Part shown: piece by piece, positions 36,795 through 46,330 of the stretch | Numbering within the stretch: position 1 is the first letter of the stretch | How the letters are laid out: every line of letters begins with the position of its first letter | Assembly: GCA_902785325.1 (NCBI GenBank) | Contig: CACZXZ010000001.1 | Coordinates: 52,860 to 116,859, forward strand | DNA: 64,000 nt | From: an uncultured Succinivibrio sp. | GTDB taxonomy: Bacteria > Pseudomonadota > Gammaproteobacteria > Enterobacterales > Succinivibrionaceae | Reading direction: 5' to 3' | Made by a program: the position numbers and the translations under genes | Notes under the pieces: model-generated | The model's database searches: none | Told to the model about the DNA's origin: nothing | What the model saw: the letters and a program-made list of their open reading frames with translations, nothing else

Positions 36795-37865
36795 TTAAGG
36801 CTCAGGGGTATCCTGAGTTTGATTAGGATCGATGTAGGTGTTGCTACTACCGGCGTTTAAACTCTCCTGTGCTGTTTCTGACGCACTTTCTAAAGCTTGA
36901 GCTTGTTCTTGCTCTAAGAGTTTCTCCTGATCGATACTATTTTGAGGATCTTGGGCATTCTCTAAAGCTTCGCTCTCAGCTCTAGCTTGAGCTAGTCGGC
37001 GTTGCTCTTGCTCTTGACGATATTTGATAATGGATGCATTATCACTAATCTTTTTAGCTAAAGGCTCATACTTTTTAATAAGCTCATATTCCCTTAATTT
37101 TAAAGCATTGTCAGTAAGCTTTTTAATAGGGGAGGTAAGTCTTACAGGCTTATTAGAAAGGCTCTTTGGTAAGGAGGCCTTACCAATCTTGATAGGATCG
37201 CCTAAGAACTTTGGTTGGGTATTTAAAACGTACACATCTAAAACACACATAATGCGTGCAAAGAATTCACGAATTGCTACACGGTTAATAAAGCCATTTT
37301 TAGGTTTTAGAGCATTAAAGCCTACCGCCTTGATTTCGTTATTGTCAGCAATAAATAAAGCTCTTTCGTTTTGGAAATCCTGTGAGATAAAGGTTACAGA
37401 ATTTTGTAAAAAGACCTTTCTTGCTCTAATTACGGTATCTAAGGTTCTAATACCTGCAAAATCAAATACGATTCTGTCTTTTGGCACACCAGCTTTTACT
37501 AAAGCCTTTTGCATAAAACGAGGCTCATTGTAGGATCTGTGCTGATTGTCTCCTGAGACTAGGATGTACTCAATCTTGCCAGCTTTAAACAGCTGTGAGG
37601 CTGCCATTATTCTATAGTTGAAGTATTCATTTGGTTCCCCTTGAGCATCTAGTGGAGAGGTACCAAATAACACGCCAACATGATTACGAGGGCACTTATC
37701 GATACTCTCGTAGGTCTTAAAGGCATAACTTGAGATCCTAAAGCAACCTAGTACTAAAAATAGGATACCTACAACTATCAATAATAAAATAAGGTAAAAC
37801 ACGGTCTTTACAAAGCGTGAAAGATCGGAACTAAACCTCATTTCATTTTGATCTTGATATAACAT
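36795..37865 (-). CDS. sanA: SanA-like DUF218/ElyC-family membrane protein with charged C-terminal extension
   Basis: 356 residues. An N-terminal transmembrane helix (about 20-42) is followed by a periplasmic DUF218 domain with phrases close to E. coli SanA: YFNYRIMAASQLFKAGKIEY, LVSGDNQHRSYNEP, GIRTLDTVIRARKVF and QDFQNERALFIA. SanA affects the envelope barrier to vancomycin. After the domain (about residue 220) comes an extension of about 130 residues rich in Gln, Glu and Ala, probably coiled coil then disordered, which E. coli SanA (about 240 residues) lacks. It ends the ybeD side of the envelope block. Confidence 0.85.
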   Translation of the reverse strand: MLYQDQNEMRFSSDLSRFVKTVFYLILLLIVVGILFLVLGCFRISSYAFKTYESIDKCPRNHVGVLFGTSPLDAQGEPNEYFNYRIMAASQLFKAGKIEYILVSGDNQHRSYNEPRFMQKALVKAGVPKDRIVFDFAGIRTLDTVIRARKVFLQNSVTFISQDFQNERALFIADNNEIKAVGFNALKPKNGFINRVAIREFFARIMCVLDVYVLNTQPKFLGDPIKIGKASLPKSLSNKPVRLTSPIKKLTDNALKLREYELIKKYEPLAKKISDNASIIKYRQEQEQRRLAQARAESEALENAQDPQNSIDQEKLLEQEQAQALESASETAQESLNAGSSNTYIDPNQTQDTPEP

Positions 37866-37877
37866 TACTCTTTTTCC

Positions 37878-38162
37878 TTAGAGAATATGTTTTACGCAAG
37901 GTAGAGCACCTACCTTTTTGTAAATAGCTTCAAGGTTTTCTGGGGTAGTTACCCTTACAGGAACTGTGTAAGAGACATAGTTGCCCTTTGAGCTCTTTCT
38001 TGGTGGATCTGTAATTTCTTTCATACCATCTTTTTCAATGGTGTCTATGGCATCTTTGATGATGCCAATAGAGTTTAAGACTTCAGCGTCAACAATTACT
38101 CTAAAGCCAACAATAGATGGATATTCAATAAGTTTTTTTAGTTTCTCGTATGGGTTTTCCAT
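37878..38162 (-). CDS. ybeD: YbeD/DUF493 family protein
   Basis: 94 residues, standard length. Residues MENPYEKLKKLIEYPS and FRVIVDAEV match YbeD, a small alpha/beta ACT-like protein. Function is unproven. As in E. coli it follows dacA; here lipB and lipA do not follow. Confidence 0.88.
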   Translation of the reverse strand: MENPYEKLKKLIEYPSIVGFRVIVDAEVLNSIGIIKDAIDTIEKDGMKEITDPPRKSSKGNYVSYTVPVRVTTPENLEAIYKKVGALPCVKHIL

Positions 38163-38177
38163 GGTTATGCTTCCAAA

Positions 38178-39449
38178 TTAAGCTTCACTTTCATCTGAAT
38201 CTGAGCTAAAGAAAAGTACTATTTTATCCCATAGTCTACCAAAGAAACCGCATTCTTCAATGGCATTTACCGCTACTAATGGCTCAGTTGCGATAACCTT
38301 ATCGTCAATTTTTACCTCGATAACACCTAATTTGTCACCTTTTTGAATTGGAGCAATAAAGGTACCACGATTTAGCTTATAACCAATCTTGATTTCATTT
38401 TGTCTACCACGTGGCATGAGGATGTTCATATTCTTAGCAATCGCAAGTTTAACCTCGTTTTCTACACCCATTCTAACTTCGCGAGTTAATAGTACTTTGC
38501 CAGCAGAAAGTGGATTGTAGTTTTGGAAGTATCTAAAGCCATAGGTTAATAAAGCTTTGTTGTAGTCAGCACGTGACTTTTCAGACTTACAACCGATAAC
38601 AGAGGAAATAAGTCTCATGCCTTCGCTATTAGTAGCTGAGGTTACTAAGTTATAACCAACCTGGGATAAGTGACCGGTTTTGATGCCATCTACATTTAAA
38701 GATTTGTCCCATAATAGACGGTTTCTGTTGTATTGCTTGATACCGTTAAAGGTAAATTCCTTTTGGGAATAAATAGGGTATTCATCAGGTAAATCACGGA
38801 TGATAGCTCTACCTAATAAAGCCATATCGTAGGCGGTGGAATAGTTCATTTCATCAAACAAGCCATGAACGTTTGAAAAATGGGTATCCTTAAGTCCTAA
38901 CTGCTTTGCATAAGTGTTCATCACAGATACAAAGCCTTCTTGAGTGCCCGCAAGATGTAAAGCCATAGCTACACAAGCATCATTACCAGATTGAATGATA
39001 ATACCACGTACTAAATCACCAACTTTAATGGTCTTACCCACCTCAATAAACATCTTTGAGGAGTCAGTGTATTTTTTTGACCAAGCATCTTCAGCGATTA
39101 CTACGTTGTCATCCATGTTAAGACGACCTGCTTTAAGCTCCATGCCGATAACATAAGCTGTCATCATCTTAGTTAATGAAGCAGGCCAAATTTTAACGTG
39201 TGGGTTTTGCTCAGTGATGACACGACCAGTGTAGTAGTCCATTAACACCCAAGATTGAGCATCAAAAGTAGGCGCTGCTGGTACTACAGTAGGAGCAGGT
39301 GCATTACCTTGCACTGTAGCTGAATTTGTCTGAGCGTTAGCTTTTACATTAGCAAAAGGATTTGGAATATCCTCAGCAAATGCATTAAGACTTAATGTGC
39401 AAAAAGCTGCAGCAATTAAAGAGGATTTTAGTGAATTTTTAAGTAACAT
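38178..39449 (-). CDS. dacA: D-alanyl-D-alanine carboxypeptidase DacA (PBP5/6)
   Basis: 423 residues. There is a signal peptide (1-25) and a Pro/Asn/Ala-rich linker. The serine peptidase motifs are S91LTK94 (SxxK), SGN in IIQSGNDACV, and KTG in DGIKTGHLS. A beta-sandwich domain follows, and a C-terminal amphipathic helix (FFGRLWDKIVLFFSS) anchors it to the inner membrane. It trims pentapeptide stems. Confidence 0.95.
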   Translation of the reverse strand: MLLKNSLKSSLIAAAFCTLSLNAFAEDIPNPFANVKANAQTNSATVQGNAPAPTVVPAAPTFDAQSWVLMDYYTGRVITEQNPHVKIWPASLTKMMTAYVIGMELKAGRLNMDDNVVIAEDAWSKKYTDSSKMFIEVGKTIKVGDLVRGIIIQSGNDACVAMALHLAGTQEGFVSVMNTYAKQLGLKDTHFSNVHGLFDEMNYSTAYDMALLGRAIIRDLPDEYPIYSQKEFTFNGIKQYNRNRLLWDKSLNVDGIKTGHLSQVGYNLVTSATNSEGMRLISSVIGCKSEKSRADYNKALLTYGFRYFQNYNPLSAGKVLLTREVRMGVENEVKLAIAKNMNILMPRGRQNEIKIGYKLNRGTFIAPIQKGDKLGVIEVKIDDKVIATEPLVAVNAIEECGFFGRLWDKIVLFFSSDSDESEA

Positions 39450-39486
39450 TTTATGGCCTTAAATCTTTGTTAGAAACTTTGATATT

Positions 39487-40437
39487 TTAGAACTTTTTAA
39501 TAAAACAGTCAGTATAACCTTTAGCTTTGAGTGTTTGTAGGGCACCTCTAGCTGCACTGTCACTAAGTGGTCCTACAAGTACTCGGTTAACATTTCCATC
39601 TTTAGCAATAATTACAGGATACTTAGTTTTAGTAGAAGCTTCTTTTTTAATTTCAGCTGCTAATAAATCAGAGTTGCAAGCTACTAATTGAATATAGTTG
39701 CTACCCTTTGAAGCACTCTTGAAAATGGAATTTACTTTACTGTTGTTAACTATATTTTTAATCTTGCTGGTGGTTTTGCTTGAGCTTGTATTGTTGCTAA
39801 AGTAGTTATTGCTTGGGCTAATATTATAACCACTAGGCATGCCGTAAGCATTAGCATAGGTGCCATTTGAATTTACGTTAATAAGTTCAATTCTGACCTT
39901 CGCTGTTCCAGCACCTATCATGCCGATAGCACGGGCTGAACCTTCAGACAAATCAATGATACGAGTTCCCACAAAAGGACCACGGTCATTTACTCTTACG
40001 ATAACTTTTTTACCGTTAGTAAGGTTGGTAACCTTCAAATAGGAAGGTAGGGGTAGATTCTTGTGGGCTGCGGTATAGCCTTTTTGGTTATAAACCTCAC
40101 CATTAGAAGTTTTTTTACCATTAAAGCCTGGACCATACCAAGAGGCTACACCTTCTTCAATGTAAGAATCGCAACCACGCCATACCATGTAGTTTTTACC
40201 AAGCACAGTATAGTCTTTGTTACAGCCGTTAGAACGTTGTTTTTCATAGATAGGTTTAGCACCACCTACGCCTTGGATATTAACTTTGGTAGTCTGTGGG
40301 TAAGGTTTGGTTTTGTTAGGACCTGTGCCATAGCTATAACCACCACCTGCGTTAGATCCGTGAGTTACAGAAGAACAGGCGGTAAGAAAAGTAAGACCAC
40401 ACAGAATAGTACCAAGTAAAACTAACTTTTTAATCAA
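39487..40437 (-). CDS. rlpA: Septal ring lytic transglycosylase RlpA
   Basis: 316 residues. Lipoprotein signal with lipobox LTAC (cysteine 21). The double-psi barrel domain has GVASWYGPGFNGKKTSNGE, YTAAHKNLPLPS and VRVNDRGPFV. A Ser/Asn-rich linker leads to a C-terminal SPOR domain (about 245-316) that binds denuded glycan at the septum. It overlaps mltB by 4 bp. Confidence 0.95.
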   Translation of the reverse strand: MIKKLVLLGTILCGLTFLTACSSVTHGSNAGGGYSYGTGPNKTKPYPQTTKVNIQGVGGAKPIYEKQRSNGCNKDYTVLGKNYMVWRGCDSYIEEGVASWYGPGFNGKKTSNGEVYNQKGYTAAHKNLPLPSYLKVTNLTNGKKVIVRVNDRGPFVGTRIIDLSEGSARAIGMIGAGTAKVRIELINVNSNGTYANAYGMPSGYNISPSNNYFSNNTSSSKTTSKIKNIVNNSKVNSIFKSASKGSNYIQLVACNSDLLAAEIKKEASTKTKYPVIIAKDGNVNRVLVGPLSDSAARGALQTLKAKGYTDCFIKKF

Positions 40438-41447
40438 GGTTGTCTGCTCCTTGGGGTAACCTTTTGTCCTCTTTTTGCTTTAATCTTGTTGACGTTGATA
40501 GCAATAAATTCTGACAATTCGTAAACCGCTCTAGCATATAACTGAGAGGTGTTATAGCGCATAATAGTTTGGAAATTATTTAAACCTACGCTATAACCAA
40601 AAGAGCCATCCTCAAGCGCATATTTAAATAATCTAATTTTTTGATTTTTGCTCAAATTAACCTTAGTGGTAACCCCTGCTTGGTATAACTCATCTACAGT
40701 TAAATTCCATCCTTTGTCCATTAAGCTTTGAACATCAGCATTATGAACATGAGCAGGGTAATAAATACCGTGACCTGTTTGCCAGCCATGACCTTTAAAG
40801 TAATTTGCAATAGATCCTATCGCATCAGACTTATTTGTAAATAAGTCTACATGACCATCTTTATCAAAATCTACAGCATAATCTAAATAAGCTGAAGGCA
40901 TAAACTGTCCCATACCCATGGCACCAGCATAAGAGCCTTTGATATTGTTAAAATCCCAGTTTTCTCTTTCTTTTAAAGCTACAAAACGAGCAAACTCTTT
41001 AGAGAAATAAGCACTACGTTTTGGGTAGTTAAAGCCTAGAGTATAAAGCGCATCTAAAACTCTCCAGGATCCCATATTTTTACCATAGAAAGTCTCAACT
41101 CCCATAATAGCTAGGATGATTTCATAAGGTACGCCATATTCTTTTTGAGCGCGCAAAAGCTCTTTTTCATTTTCAAAATAGAACTTTACCGCAGCTTCAA
41201 TTCTTGAGACAGTGATAAAAATCTTGCGGTATTGCCACCAAGGTTTACCTTCAGATGGTCTGGTGATGGCATCAATAATCTTTTGCTGATAGACAGCCTC
41301 TTGTATGGCCTTTGCTAAGGAATCTTCTGATACTTTAGCAAAGGTTGATAACTCAGTTAAATTGTTAGGAATAGGATTAGCTGCAAGTGCTTGACTTGAT
41401 AGCGTTAGGGCTGTTGCCCACAATAAAGGCTTTAAACTAAGTTTCAT
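40434..41447 (-). CDS. mltB: Membrane-bound lytic murein transglycosylase B
   Basis: 337 residues. Signal peptide without lipobox (cleavage near SQALA). The catalytic glutamate lies in AIMGVETFYGKNMG, and GSYAGAMGMGQFMPSAY and DFDKDGHVDLF (calcium-binding EF-hand-like loop) are diagnostic of the MltB/SltB family. It cleaves the MurNAc-GlcNAc bond. It sits between rodA and rlpA, an arrangement seen in Pseudomonas and Vibrio relatives but not in E. coli. Confidence 0.94.
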   Translation of the reverse strand: MKLSLKPLLWATALTLSSQALAANPIPNNLTELSTFAKVSEDSLAKAIQEAVYQQKIIDAITRPSEGKPWWQYRKIFITVSRIEAAVKFYFENEKELLRAQKEYGVPYEIILAIMGVETFYGKNMGSWRVLDALYTLGFNYPKRSAYFSKEFARFVALKERENWDFNNIKGSYAGAMGMGQFMPSAYLDYAVDFDKDGHVDLFTNKSDAIGSIANYFKGHGWQTGHGIYYPAHVHNADVQSLMDKGWNLTVDELYQAGVTTKVNLSKNQKIRLFKYALEDGSFGYSVGLNNFQTIMRYNTSQLYARAVYELSEFIAINVNKIKAKRGQKVTPRSRQP

Positions 41448-41522
41448 AGTATTTTCAAAATTTTTCCGTCTATACTTTAATTAACTTTATGATATCACAA
41501 AGAAAAATCTAAATTTGTGACT

Positions 41523-42671
41523 TTATTCTTTTCTGAAGAAACTTGTCTTTTTATGGGTATGAATAGACATAATCATACCAAAGCAAATCGTTAAGGTGAT
41601 CATTGCTGTTCCACCATAACTAATCAAAGGTAATGGTACACCTACCACAGGTAAAATACCTGACACCATACCAATATTTACAAAGATGTAGAACATAAAG
41701 GTAAAGGTGAAACTACCACATAAAATTCTTTCAAAATTGTCTTTAGTGTTTAAGGTGATAAGCACGCATCTGCCAATAATAAAGCAATATAAGGATATTA
41801 AAACTATAAAGCCTATAAGGCCAGTTTCTTCAGATAACACTGCAAAGATAAAATCAGTATGAGGCTCTGGTAAAAAGTCTAATTGAGATTGAGAGCCTTG
41901 AAGCCAACCTTTACCATATAGACCACCTGAGCCTATGGCAATTTTAGATTGAATAATGTGGTAACCAGCACCAAGCGGATCAGAGCTTGGATCAATTAAA
42001 GTTAATACGCGCTGTTTTTGATAATCGTGCAACACAAAATTCCACATCACAGGCAAAGCCGCAGCTCCAGCTCCAGCTCCTATTATGATCCACCACCAAG
42101 AAAGTCCTGCGATAAAAATACCAATACAGCCTGCTACTGCTACTAAAGAAGCAGTACCTAAATCAGGTTGCAATAAAATCAGTACGGTAGGCATTCCAAC
42201 GATGATAAAGGCGCCTATGGTAGTAATAAATTTTGGTGGAATGGAGGTTTTAGATAAAAAAGTAGCTACGCAAAGTGGCATCACAACTTTAAAAATCTCA
42301 CTAGGCTGAATTCTAATAAAGCCTAAATTTAACCATCTTTGAGCACCTTTTGAGATATCACCAAAGAGCTCTACTAGGATTAACAGAATTAAACCTACGA
42401 TATAGAGGTAGATAGAAGCTTTAGCGTATAAGCGTGGTGGAATTTGTGCTACTACAATCATCAATAAAAAGGCAGCGCCAGTTCTGGTGATTTGTCTTAA
42501 AAGCATATCTAACTCTTGACCTGAGGCAGAGTAGAGTACAAATAAGGAGAAGCATAATGCTGCAAACAAACCAAAGAGCAAAGGTAAATCAATATGGTGA
42601 CGAGAGAAAAACGTACCTTGAACCTTATTAGAATTTACCTGTCCTAAAGTAACTTTATCTTGAGTTGTCAT
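41523..42671 (-). CDS. mrdB: Rod-shape glycosyltransferase RodA (SEDS)
   Basis: 382 residues from the ATG at 42671, 1 bp after the mrdA stop; a longer reading overlapping mrdA is rejected. There are about ten transmembrane helices. SEDS motifs include RFIRIQPSEIFKV-like GFIRIQPSEIFK, LQPDLGTA and GVPLPLISYGGTA. It polymerises lateral-wall peptidoglycan with PBP2. Confidence 0.95.
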   Translation of the reverse strand: MTTQDKVTLGQVNSNKVQGTFFSRHHIDLPLLFGLFAALCFSLFVLYSASGQELDMLLRQITRTGAAFLLMIVVAQIPPRLYAKASIYLYIVGLILLILVELFGDISKGAQRWLNLGFIRIQPSEIFKVVMPLCVATFLSKTSIPPKFITTIGAFIIVGMPTVLILLQPDLGTASLVAVAGCIGIFIAGLSWWWIIIGAGAGAAALPVMWNFVLHDYQKQRVLTLIDPSSDPLGAGYHIIQSKIAIGSGGLYGKGWLQGSQSQLDFLPEPHTDFIFAVLSEETGLIGFIVLISLYCFIIGRCVLITLNTKDNFERILCGSFTFTFMFYIFVNIGMVSGILPVVGVPLPLISYGGTAMITLTICFGMIMSIHTHKKTSFFRKE

Positions 42672-42672
42672 A

Positions 42673-44643
42673 TTATTGCAATAAAACTGTACCACCCATA
42701 CCAAACTTTACTACCTGTGGATCAGGATCACCCATGTAGCCATTTGGATAGAGATCAATTAAATATTTATCAATCATAGATCTTGCAATAGGGGCAGCTT
42801 TAGTGGAGCCACCACCTTCATTTTCTAAGATCACAGCCACTAGAATACGAGGCTTTTTAAATGGGGCATATGCTACGAACAAGGCATTATCACGATGTTC
42901 AACTTTAAGCTTACTTGCGTTATATTTTTCACCTTGTTTAATGGAAACCACCTGAGCTGTGCCAGATTTACCTGCCGCTTTATATTTAGCACCAAAGAAT
43001 GCTCTTCTACCAGTACCTTCAGGACCGTTTACCACCAGGTACATACCAGTACGGCAAGCTTCAATATATTTAGGATCTTTAACCTTAAGACTATCCTCAG
43101 GCTCTTCTTGATGATATGGGGTAACCTCCAAAGTTACAGGATCTACCATCTCCTTTAATAAATGAGGGGTATTAGTTACACCGTAATTGGCTAAAGTTGC
43201 ATGAGCTTTAGCAAGTTGCACTAAGGTTGAGGTCCAATAACCTTGACCAATACCGATAGGTACGGTATCACCTAAATGCCAAGGTTGTCTGAAACGACTA
43301 CGTTTCCACTCACGACTTGGGTTGATACCTAAAGATTCCTCAGACAAGTCAATACCTGACTTTTTTCCAAAGCCAAATCTATCTAAGTAGTCATGAATTC
43401 TATTGATACCAGCTCTATAGGCTAAATCATAGAAGTAGGTATCTGCTGAGATTTCTATCGCGCGATATAAATCCATCCAACCATGACCCCAAGCACGCCA
43501 ATCTCTAAATTGATGGGTAGAGCCTGGTAACTTAAAGTAAGGTGGTCCAAAGAATGATCCTGTGATAGTAATTAGATTCTCATTAAGACCCATTACACAC
43601 ATTAGTGGCTTAACTGTGGAGGCTGGGGCATAACCACCTTGGGTGGCTCTGTTAATCAGTGGGTGACCTGGATTATTTAATAATCTTCTGTACTCACCTG
43701 AGCGAATGCCTCTGACAAAGGGATTAGGATCATAACTTGGGTTAGAGTACATGGCTAGAATTTCACCATTGCTAGGATCGATAGCAATGACCGCACCTTT
43801 CATATTGCCAAAGATTTTTTGTGCATGGTATTGCAATCTAATATCGATAGTTAAGGTTAAATCGCGACCTGCCTCAGGGGGAATATAATTTAAGGTACGT
43901 ACTACTTGACCGTGGCTGTTAACTTCAACTTTTGAAGATCCTGTGGTGCCGTGTAAGTAGTCTTCATAGTATTTTTCAATACCAAGCTTACCAATTTCTG
44001 TAGAGCCTTCGTAATTTTTAAGTTTCCCCGCTTCCTCAAGATTTTTAACGTCGTTTTGGTTAATTCTTGATACGTAACCTGTAGTATGGGTAGTGATATC
44101 GGCAAAAGGATAAGCTCTTTTTAAGTTTGCTACTACCTGTGCATTTGGATATTTATAAGAGTTTACAGCAAAGGTTGCAATTTGCTCCTCGGTTAAAAAG
44201 TTAGAAACTTCAACCCCTGAGAATCTCTTACGAGTTTTTGATTCATACAAAAGACGCTTAATATCCTTTTCAGACAATGACAAGGACAATAACTCATTTA
44301 GATTGCGAATAGTAATTTCGGTATTTACTTGTTTGTTTGGAAATAACACCAAGTGATAAACAGGGGAGTTTTCAGCAAGAACTACATGATTTCTGTCGTA
44401 AATAATGCCACGAGGTGGTACTACAGGGATCACCTTAATACGGTTTTCATTAGATCTGGTTTGATAATCGCGGTAAGAAATAATTTGTAAATAATAAAGG
44501 TTACAAAACAGCACGATCACCATAAGGATGGAGATGCCAACGCAGATAAATATTCTTGAATGAAAAATCGTAGTTTCTAACTCTTCATCTTTTTCATTAT
44601 CATTAGCTTTAGTTTTTGAAGAGTTATGCTTAGTTTTTTTCAT
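42673..44643 (-). CDS. mrdA: Penicillin-binding protein 2 (elongation transpeptidase)
   Basis: 656 residues from the ATG at 44643; an in-frame TTG at 44691 with a weak AGAG site would add 16 basic residues and cannot be excluded. One membrane helix follows the cytoplasmic tail, then YQTRSNENRI and PPRGIIYDRN, a pedestal domain, and the transpeptidase. The active serine and lysine are in YAPASTVKP; the SAD-type motif and KSGTAQV follow. The cytoplasmic N-tail of about 30 to 45 residues is longer and more charged than in E. coli. Confidence 0.95.
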   Translation of the reverse strand: MKKTKHNSSKTKANDNEKDEELETTIFHSRIFICVGISILMVIVLFCNLYYLQIISYRDYQTRSNENRIKVIPVVPPRGIIYDRNHVVLAENSPVYHLVLFPNKQVNTEITIRNLNELLSLSLSEKDIKRLLYESKTRKRFSGVEVSNFLTEEQIATFAVNSYKYPNAQVVANLKRAYPFADITTHTTGYVSRINQNDVKNLEEAGKLKNYEGSTEIGKLGIEKYYEDYLHGTTGSSKVEVNSHGQVVRTLNYIPPEAGRDLTLTIDIRLQYHAQKIFGNMKGAVIAIDPSNGEILAMYSNPSYDPNPFVRGIRSGEYRRLLNNPGHPLINRATQGGYAPASTVKPLMCVMGLNENLITITGSFFGPPYFKLPGSTHQFRDWRAWGHGWMDLYRAIEISADTYFYDLAYRAGINRIHDYLDRFGFGKKSGIDLSEESLGINPSREWKRSRFRQPWHLGDTVPIGIGQGYWTSTLVQLAKAHATLANYGVTNTPHLLKEMVDPVTLEVTPYHQEEPEDSLKVKDPKYIEACRTGMYLVVNGPEGTGRRAFFGAKYKAAGKSGTAQVVSIKQGEKYNASKLKVEHRDNALFVAYAPFKKPRILVAVILENEGGGSTKAAPIARSMIDKYLIDLYPNGYMGDPDPQVVKFGMGGTVLLQ

Positions 44644-44803
44644 GCTAAAAACTAAACGATCTTTGCGCTTTTTGGATCTACTAAAGAACAACTTTTTTCT
44701 CTAATCTTATAGGTACTATTACTTCAATCTAATATCATATACACAAAGATAGCAATTACTAAATAATTTGTGCATATTTTGTGTGTTTTTGCGGTTTTTG
44801 TCA

Positions 44804-45274
44804 CTATGCTCTATGGTATGGCAAATTAGCATAGATGCTATAACCACGATAGATGGTTTCTGCTAAAAAAACTCTCACTAAAGGATGAGGTAGTGTAAGC
44901 TTTGATAAAGACCAAAGCTCGTTTGCTTTATTTCTAACCTCATCAGTAAGACCATTAGGTCCACCCACAATTAGCACTACATCTGAGCCTAAACTTTGCC
45001 AAGAGCCCACCTTTTGCGATAATTCTACAGAGGTATATTGTTTACCACGCTCATCTAAAGCAATTAGATATGCTTTTTTAGGTAGTGCTTCTAGAATAAG
45101 TTTAGCTTCTAACTCTTTGGCTTTTTGATCTGAATTTTTACCATTACGCTTTACTGGTGGAATTTCTACAAGCTCAAGTTTCATCTCGACAGGAAAACGT
45201 TTTTGATAATCAGTAAAAGCCTCTGTAACCCAAGATGGCATTTTATTACCAACAGCTAAGATAATCAGTTTCAT
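44804..45274 (-). CDS. rlmH: 23S rRNA (pseudouridine-1915-N3)-methyltransferase RlmH
   Basis: 156 residues. SPOUT fold with LIALDERGKQYTSVELS, VLIVGGPNG and the C-terminal YRGYSIYANLPYHR that positions the substrate. It modifies pseudouridine 1915 in helix 69 of assembled ribosomes. The ATG overlaps the rsfS stop (TAATG). Confidence 0.96.
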   Translation of the reverse strand: MKLIILAVGNKMPSWVTEAFTDYQKRFPVEMKLELVEIPPVKRNGKNSDQKAKELEAKLILEALPKKAYLIALDERGKQYTSVELSQKVGSWQSLGSDVVLIVGGPNGLTDEVRNKANELWSLSKLTLPHPLVRVFLAETIYRGYSIYANLPYHRA

Positions 45275-45615
45275 TATTCTTCAACGCCTGCAGCAATACA
45301 ACGATAAAGTTCGTCTAATTCATAGCGAGTACGAATTTCATCTTGCATGATATGCACCATGATATCCCCAAGATCTACAATCACCCATTGACCTACTTGC
45401 TCGCCACTTACCTTAATCTGCTTGATACCTAATTTGTAAAGATTATCTACTAAGCGATTGGCAATCGCACTTACATGACGATTAGAGGTGCCAGTACAGA
45501 TAAGCATGTTATCAGCAAGGCTAGAGTTATTTGAAACATCTATATTTACTAAATCACGAGCTTTAGAATCGTCTAAGATCTTAGTACAAGTGTTGATAAG
45601 TTCTAATTTGTTCAA
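45274..45615 (-). CDS. rsfS: Ribosomal silencing factor RsfS
   Basis: 113 residues from a TTG at 45615. I chose it because AAAGGA lies six bases upstream and it starts 10 bp after nadD; in-frame ATGs further upstream run into nadD. The DUF143 core is clear: KARDLVNIDVSN, SNRHVSAIANRL, and EQVGQWVIVDLGDIMVHIM. It binds bL14 and blocks subunit joining in starvation. Confidence 0.93.
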   Translation of the reverse strand: MNKLELINTCTKILDDSKARDLVNIDVSNNSSLADNMLICTGTSNRHVSAIANRLVDNLYKLGIKQIKVSGEQVGQWVIVDLGDIMVHIMQDEIRTRYELDELYRCIAAGVEE

Positions 45616-45625
45616 GTTAAATCCT

Positions 45626-46330
45626 TTAAGCATAAATATGATTATCAAGTATATACTCAATTACAGCAGTTTCTAAGTGTTTTACTATATTTGGATAGCT
45701 TGACGAATGTTGTAAAACAAAGGATAGTATTGGCGTTGGCTCTTGTTGATAAAGCTTATTAAATTCAGCTCTGATTTTGGTGGAGCTTACAGAGTCAAAT
45801 ACTTTTTCTAAAAGGTAACAATAGTGTTCACTTTTAGAATTTAAAGCTAAGTTATCAATATCCTTTTCAGTCTTTAAATAATGAGTTAAAAACTCTTTTA
45901 CTTTTGTGTTTGCCAATGAGCAATCATAATCTTTTCTGCCAACTACTACCAAATTTGCTAAATTGATAAGTTCCATTCCTTTGTGCCACTTATCTAGGTA
46001 GTTTAAAGAATCCTGTCCCATGCAAAAAAATAACTCATCCTTTGGATATAGCTTATTAAGTTTTGTTAAAGTATCAAAAGAGTAGTGACAGATACTTTCA
46101 TCAGCTTCTATTTTACTAAATGTAACCTTACTCATTTTGGCTAGTGTGGAAAGTTCAAGCATCTTAAAACGATGAGAAAAGCTTATAGAACAGGTATTTT
46201 TATGAGGCGGAATGGCATTTGGTATCACTATAAGCTTATCAAGCTTCATGGTATCTAGGATATATTGGCAAAGGCTGATATGCTCAGAGTGAACAGGATT
46301 GAAAGAGCCACCAAAAATACCAATACGCAT
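45626..46330 (-). CDS. nadD: Nicotinate-nucleotide adenylyltransferase NadD
   Basis: 234 residues. The nucleotidyltransferase (H/T)xGH-type motif is in GIFGGSFNPVHSEHI, and ISSTKIR-like SVSSTKIRAEF is near the C-terminus. It joins nicotinate mononucleotide and ATP to form deamido-NAD. The ATG overlaps the holA stop. It is about 20 residues longer than E. coli NadD. Confidence 0.94.
   Translation of the reverse strand: MRIGIFGGSFNPVHSEHISLCQYILDTMKLDKLIVIPNAIPPHKNTCSISFSHRFKMLELSTLAKMSKVTFSKIEADESICHYSFDTLTKLNKLYPKDELFFCMGQDSLNYLDKWHKGMELINLANLVVVGRKDYDCSLANTKVKEFLTHYLKTEKDIDNLALNSKSEHYCYLLEKVFDSVSSTKIRAEFNKLYQQEPTPILSFVLQHSSSYPNIVKHLETAVIEYILDNHIYA

Noticed and set aside
37024-37533. 169-codon plus-strand frame inside sanA
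   Set aside because: Antisense shadow; the minus-strand protein has clear family motifs.
40063-40419. 118-codon plus-strand frame inside rlpA
   Set aside because: Antisense shadow of rlpA with no ribosome-binding site.
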